From NCBI GenBank assembly GCA_900556395.1, contig USOQ01000055.1:1-18213 (forward strand): 18,213 nt of DNA. The letters run 5' to 3'. Shown here piece by piece: positions 14,706 through 18,213 of this stretch (position 1 is the stretch's first letter; each line of letters starts with the position of its first letter). The DNA comes from Candidatus Segatella caccae. Lineage in GTDB: Bacteria; Bacteroidota; Bacteroidia; Bacteroidales; Bacteroidaceae. Below the pieces are notes generated by a model that saw only the letters and a list, made by a program, of their open reading frames with translations, was not told the origin of the DNA and did not search any database. The position numbers were made by a program, and so were the translations under genes.

Positions 14706-15737
14706 TTACTTTTTCTTCAGTTCTTCAACTTGTTTCTTCAACTCGTTGAGCTCCTTGTACATGTCAGGAAGACGACGGAAAACTGCCTGTGACTTGAAGT
14801 ATGCACGCTGTTCCATAGGAGGAGTTCCGATGAGTTGCTGACCGCTCTTGAGGCTGCCAGGTACGCCACTCTGTGCACCGAGGAATACCTTGTCGCCGAT
14901 GGTGATGTGGCCTGCGATACCTACCTGTCCGCCAAACATACACCACTGACCTACCTTTGTGCTTCCTGCGATACCTACTTGTGATGACATTACCGTGTTT
15001 TCTCCGATATCTGTATTGTGAGCAATCTGCACTAAGTTGTCGAGCTTAACACCCTTACGAACGTATGTGCTACCCATTGTAGAGCGGTCGATACAGGTGT
15101 TAGCACCTATCTCTACGTCGTCTTCGATGGTAACGATGCCTATCTGAGGAATCTTGTCATAGCCATCAGGACCTGGAGCAAAACCAAAACCATCAGAACC
15201 TACGACGCTACCTGCGTGAAGGGTGACATTGTCGCCCAGTTTGCAACCATGATAAACAGTAACGTTGGGGTAGACAAGAGCGTTCTTGCCAACTTTTACC
15301 CCTTCGCCGATATAGGCATGAGGATAAATTTGGCTTCCTTCGCCTATCTCTGCACCATCGCTGATATATGCAAAAGCACCTACATATACTCCCTCGGCTA
15401 CTTTTGCCTTAGGTGAAATAAAAGCTAAAGGATCTATACCTGTCTTCTTGGGCTTCATAGATTCGTACATCTGCAATAGTTTAGCTACGCATTCGTAGGC
15501 ATTCTTTACTCGAATCAATGTGCAAGAAACAGGCTTTTCAAGTTCTACATTTTCATCAATCAATACGATTGAAGACTGGGTGTCATATACATAATGTGTA
15601 TATTTGGGATTTGAGAGGAAAGAAATGGCACCTTTCTTTCCTTCTTCTATCTTTGCAAAGGAATTGACGGTAGCATTCTCGTCACCTTCTATGCGCCCTT
15701 GTATTAATTGGGCTATCTGTTGTGCGGTAAAATTCAT
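14706..15737 (-). CDS. lpxD: UDP-3-O-(3-hydroxyacyl)glucosamine N-acyltransferase
   Basis: Third enzyme of lipid A synthesis: it adds the second 3-hydroxyacyl chain, on the 2-amino group exposed by LpxC. The 343-residue protein has the N-terminal UDP-binding domain (about 1-100, FTAQQIAQLIQGRIEGDENA…AISFLSNPKY) and then the beta-helix of hexapeptide repeats (about 103-310). QIAHNTDIG contains His240, the equivalent of the catalytic His239 of E. coli LpxD, and GSDGFGFAP near 180-188 is a family hallmark. The last ~20 residues form a short charged coiled coil (ELNELKKQVEELKKK), typical of Bacteroidota LpxD trimers. It is the first gene of the lpx cluster and has a clear -7 box (15788-15795) giving a leader of about 44 bases. 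Confidence 0.96.
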   Translation of the reverse strand: MNFTAQQIAQLIQGRIEGDENATVNSFAKIEEGKKGAISFLSNPKYTHYVYDTQSSIVLIDENVELEKPVSCTLIRVKNAYECVAKLLQMYESMKPKKTGIDPLAFISPKAKVAEGVYVGAFAYISDGAEIGEGSQIYPHAYIGEGVKVGKNALVYPNVTVYHGCKLGDNVTLHAGSVVGSDGFGFAPGPDGYDKIPQIGIVTIEDDVEIGANTCIDRSTMGSTYVRKGVKLDNLVQIAHNTDIGENTVMSSQVGIAGSTKVGQWCMFGGQVGIAGHITIGDKVFLGAQSGVPGSLKSGQQLIGTPPMEQRAYFKSQAVFRRLPDMYKELNELKKQVEELKKK

Positions 15738-15787
15738 ATTCGTTTGTTTTCTATGATGTTATTAGCCAGTTAGCTTAATATTGCTTG

Positions 15788-15795
15788 CAAATATA
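15788..15795 (-). promoter_or_regulatory. -7 box for the lpxD-lpxC/fabZ-lpxA operon
   Basis: The - strand reads TATATTTG, an exact match to TAnnTTTG, placed about 50 bp before the lpxD start codon. The predicted TSS is near 15781. No clear TTTG lies at -33; only a TTTA is nearby. It is the only exact -7 match on this strand that I found in the lpx gaps, so it probably drives the whole cluster. Confidence 0.55.
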
Positions 15796-15867
15796 GCAAA
15801 AAAGATTCATAAACTTGTAATTATCTTGTAATATTTTGCATTTTCGCTCGCAATCATACATTTTTTA

Positions 15868-15902
15868 GGCGCAAAGCTCTCTGATAGAAGATGCTTTGCG
15901 CC
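15868..15902. terminator. Hairpin after pyrF, probable terminator
   Basis: ggcgcaaagc (15868-15877) and gctttgcgcc (15893-15902) form a perfect GC-rich 10-bp stem with a 15-base loop, 17 bp beyond the pyrF stop and upstream of the lpxD promoter. On the - strand it is followed by taaaaaa rather than U residues, so it is not a textbook terminator, but its position marks the break between the prfA-pyrF and lpx transcripts. Confidence 0.6.
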
Positions 15903-15918
15903 ATAAAAGATCATGTTT

Positions 15919-16755
15919 TTATGAAAGTTTGGCTAATTCTTCTGCCATCTCTTCTTGCAACTCCTTAGCTTTCATACCAGCTACTTCTGCAAAGTCCTCA
16001 CCATTGCTGGCATAGATAATGCCACGTGAAGAGTTGACGAGCAGACCGCAGTCTTTGATGATGCCATATTTGCATACTTCCTGCAGACTTCCCCCCTGTG
16101 CGCCAACACCAGGAACGAGGAGGAAGTGGTTAGGAGCGCACTTACGTATGTCGGTGAACATGCTACCTTGAGTGGCACCTACTACATACATCATGTTTTC
16201 GTCATTGCCCCATTCCTGACTTTTAGTCAGCACTTTCTCGAAGAGGCGCTGTCCATTCTTGTCTTCTGTGAGTTGGAAGTCATGGCTTCCCTTATTGCTT
16301 GTAAGTGCCAAGAGTATGACCCATTTACCCTCATACTCTAAGAATGGTTTTACGGAGTCTTCTCCCATGTAAGGAGCTACGGTAAGTGCATCCAGTTTGT
16401 ACTCTTCAAAGAAGGTACGTGCGTACATCTTTGATGTGTTTCCGATATCACCACGTTTAGCATCTGCAATGATGAAGTGGTGAGGATAGTGCTCGTTGAG
16501 ATAGCGTATTGTCTTTTCGAAGGCTATCATACCAGCAAGTCCCATGCTTTCATAGAAAGCGAGGTTGGGTTTATATGACACGCAGTAGGGTGCTGTAGCA
16601 TCGATAATGGCCTTGTTAAAGGCGAAGATGATGTCTTCTGTCTTTTCATACTGCTTAGTAAGGTGCTCAGGCACTTTCTTGATGTCGGTGTCGAGTCCTA
16701 CGCACAAGAAACTCTTCTTGGCAAATATCTGTTCTACAAGTTCTTTTCTGTTCAT
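15919..16755 (-). CDS. pyrF: Orotidine 5'-phosphate decarboxylase
   Basis: Last step of UMP synthesis: decarboxylation of OMP without cofactor. This 278-residue form belongs to the longer group-2 type rather than the ~230-residue E. coli type. The active-site signature is ADAKRGDIGNTSKMYA (97-112), with Asp98, Lys100 and Asp103 as the catalytic charged network. The N-terminus (FLCVGLDTDIKKVP, 16-29) and the phosphate-gripping LLVPGVGAQGG and VNSSRGIIYAS segments near the C-terminus are also present. It starts 4 bp after the prfA stop, so the two are translated from one mRNA. The hairpin at 15868-15902 lies just behind it. Confidence 0.95.
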   Translation of the reverse strand: MNRKELVEQIFAKKSFLCVGLDTDIKKVPEHLTKQYEKTEDIIFAFNKAIIDATAPYCVSYKPNLAFYESMGLAGMIAFEKTIRYLNEHYPHHFIIADAKRGDIGNTSKMYARTFFEEYKLDALTVAPYMGEDSVKPFLEYEGKWVILLALTSNKGSHDFQLTEDKNGQRLFEKVLTKSQEWGNDENMMYVVGATQGSMFTDIRKCAPNHFLLVPGVGAQGGSLQEVCKYGIIKDCGLLVNSSRGIIYASNGEDFAEVAGMKAKELQEEMAEELAKLS

Positions 16756-16759
16756 AATC

Positions 16760-17869
16760 TTACAATTCTGTTTCTTTTAATTTTTCTGCATTCTCTGCAA
16801 CGGTAAGAGCGTCTATCATGCCTTGTATGTCACCAGCGAGGAAACCACTCAAGTCGTGGGTGGTGTAGCCTATACGGTGGTCGGTGACACGTCCTTGTGG
16901 GAAGTTGTATGTGCGAATCTTTGCACTACGGTCGCCTGTAGATACCAAGCTCTTGCGTCGGCTGGCAATGTCATCGATGTACTTTTGGTGCTCACGGTCG
17001 TGGATGAAAGTGTACAGACGGCTCAAGGCACGCTCTTTATTCTTGGGCTGGTCTCGAGTCTCAGTACATTCGATTAAGATTTCTTCCACTTCACCAGTGT
17101 TAGGGTTCTTCCAGGGATAGCGGAGGCGTACACCCGATTCAACCTTGTTGACGTTCTGTCCACCAGCTCCACTTGAACGGAATGTATCCCACTTGATGTC
17201 GCCTTCGTTGATGTTTACCTCAAACTTGTCGGCTTCGGGCAGGACGGCTACAGTGGCTGCACTGGTATGCATACGACCTTGAGTTTCTGTGGCAGGTACA
17301 CGTTGTACACGATGTACGCCTGACTCGTATTTCAGAGTACCATATACATCAACACCGCTGACAGCAAAGTCGATTTCCTTAAAACCGCCTACTGCACCCT
17401 CAGATACAGCGGTAACGCTTACTGTCCAGCCTTTTGACTCGCAGTATTTCTTGTACATATTAAACAAGTCGCCAGCAAAGAGCGCAGCTTCATCACCACC
17501 GGCTCCTCCGCGAATCTCCATCTGTACATTTTTAGCGTCTTCTGGGTCTTTTGGTACGAGGGCAATTTTGATTTCTTCCTCTAATTTGGGCTGAAGAGCT
17601 TCGTTTTCGTTGAGCTCCTCTCGAGCCATCTCTTTCATGTCAGGATCGCTCTCGTTAGCGAGAATATCCTTTGCTTCCTTGATGGAATTAAGACAATCAA
17701 TGTAACGTTTGCGAGCATTCATGATGTCGCCCAAGTCTTTATATTCTTTGGTAAGCTTAACATATCGGCTCTGATCTGCTATCACTTCAGGGTCGGTAAT
17801 GAGGGTGCTTACTTCCTCGTATCGGCTCTCTAAGCCTTCTAATTTCTGTAATATGTTATTATTATCCAT
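16760..17869 (-). CDS. prfA: Peptide chain release factor 1
   Basis: RF1 releases finished proteins at UAA and UAG stop codons. The 369-residue protein has the N-terminal helical domain (about 1-100), the stop-codon recognition PAT motif at 192-194 (VQRVPATETQGRMHTS), which marks RF1 as opposed to RF2, and the universally conserved GGQ at 236-238 (SSGAGGQNVNKVESG), whose glutamine is normally methylated by PrmC. No programmed frameshift is present, again fitting RF1 rather than RF2. Length is close to E. coli RF1 (360). It is the first gene of a two-gene operon with pyrF, and a weak promoter match lies at 17919-17946. The 103-bp tandem repeats start about 100 bp upstream. Confidence 0.96.
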   Translation of the reverse strand: MDNNNILQKLEGLESRYEEVSTLITDPEVIADQSRYVKLTKEYKDLGDIMNARKRYIDCLNSIKEAKDILANESDPDMKEMAREELNENEALQPKLEEEIKIALVPKDPEDAKNVQMEIRGGAGGDEAALFAGDLFNMYKKYCESKGWTVSVTAVSEGAVGGFKEIDFAVSGVDVYGTLKYESGVHRVQRVPATETQGRMHTSAATVAVLPEADKFEVNINEGDIKWDTFRSSGAGGQNVNKVESGVRLRYPWKNPNTGEVEEILIECTETRDQPKNKERALSRLYTFIHDREHQKYIDDIASRRKSLVSTGDRSAKIRTYNFPQGRVTDHRIGYTTHDLSGFLAGDIQGMIDALTVAENAEKLKETEL

Positions 17870-17918
17870 AAATCTATTTTTTGTTAAGAATTCGAAAACT
17901 CGAGAATTTTTAGCTTGT

Positions 17919-17946
17919 CAAATTTTAGAAAGAGGAGAATTTCAAA
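17919..17946 (-). promoter_or_regulatory. Possible prfA promoter
   Basis: On the - strand a TTTG (17943-17946) precedes AAAATTTG (17919-17926) by 16 bp. The second box is one base off TAnnTTTG, and the spacing is somewhat shorter than the usual 19-20. It would start transcription near 17912, about 43 bases before the ATG. An aattc/gaatt inverted repeat lies in the leader (about 17889-17908). Confidence 0.3.
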
Positions 17947-17971
17947 GTGAGCTCTACTAACGCATTTCTAC

Positions 17972-18213
17972 TTCATTCATCTCATTCTCTCTATTCCTTC
18001 TCAGATTCTTCATTTTATGACTATCTGCATTAGAAAAGAAAAAATCTTTGAATCTCTAATTCTTGACTAATAAATTCATTCATCTCATTCTCTCTATTCC
18101 TTCTCAGATTCTTCATTTTATGACTATCTGCATTAGAAAAGAAAAAATCTTTGAATCTCTAATTCTTGACTAATAAATTCATTCATCTCATTCTCTCTAT
18201 TCCTTCTCAGATT
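17972..18213. repeat. 103-bp perfect tandem repeat, 2.35 copies, open at window end
   Basis: Copies start at 17972, 18075 and 18178; the third is cut by the window edge after 36 bases. By eye the two full units are identical and the partial one matches. Each unit begins ttcattcatctcattctctc and contains a pyrimidine-rich half and an A-rich half (gaaaagaaaaaatctttg). There is no open frame and no direct-repeat/spacer pattern, so it is not a CRISPR array. It lies upstream of prfA. The stretch 17870-17971 before it holds only the prfA leader and candidate promoter. Confidence 0.95.

Noticed and set aside
17972..18213. Possible CRISPR array
   Set aside because: The whole 103-bp unit is repeated without variable spacers, and no cas gene is nearby.

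Overview
The window looks like a chromosome segment from a Bacteroidales bacterium, most likely Prevotella/Segatella-like. Four things point there: the lpxD, fused lpxC-fabZ, lpxA, miaA gene order; a SusD/RagB-type lipoprotein; an IS end whose encoded N-terminus resembles Bacteroidales IS1380-family transposases; and promoter boxes of the Bacteroidota TAnnTTTG type. The genus is an inference; no rRNA or tRNA gene is present to confirm it.

Left part (1-4640) is an accessory island. Two copies of one sequence, in inverted orientation, sit at about 16-167 and 4284-4403. They look like ends of IS1380-family elements, because the right copy runs into a truncated, frameshifted transposase N-terminus. 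Between them are two convergent units. On the + strand is an AlbA_2/Schlafen-type ATP-binding protein (179-1645), followed 5 bp later by a stump of a BREX phosphatase-like gene, pglZ (1651-about 1983). On the - strand is a 735-residue surface lipoprotein with a BACON-like middle and a SusD-like C-terminus (2054-4261), with no SusC partner. A strong hairpin at 1993-2029 separates them. Both genes begin only 11 and 22 bp inside the IS ends.

Middle part (4640-6860): a + strand pair encodes an iron-sulfur L-serine ammonia-lyase and a YitT-family membrane protein, preceded by a recognisable promoter and closed by a bidirectional terminator.

Right part (6840-17869) is a housekeeping block, all on the - strand. 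In transcription order it reads prfA (RF1), pyrF, then the lipid A genes lpxD, lpxC/fabZ and lpxA, then miaA, a class A penicillin-binding protein, and a PIF1-like helicase with a TPR tail. prfA-pyrF are nearly contiguous. lpxD has its own -7 box, and so does the PBP gene. The lpxD/lpxC, lpxC/lpxA and lpxA/miaA gaps are all 101-107 bp and each holds a long-stem hairpin.

The right edge (17972-18213) is a perfect 103-bp intergenic tandem repeat that runs off the window. The parts most worth a second look are the IS-bracketed island with its BREX remnant, the BACON-SusD fusion, the 103-bp repeat, and the hairpins in the lpx operon.
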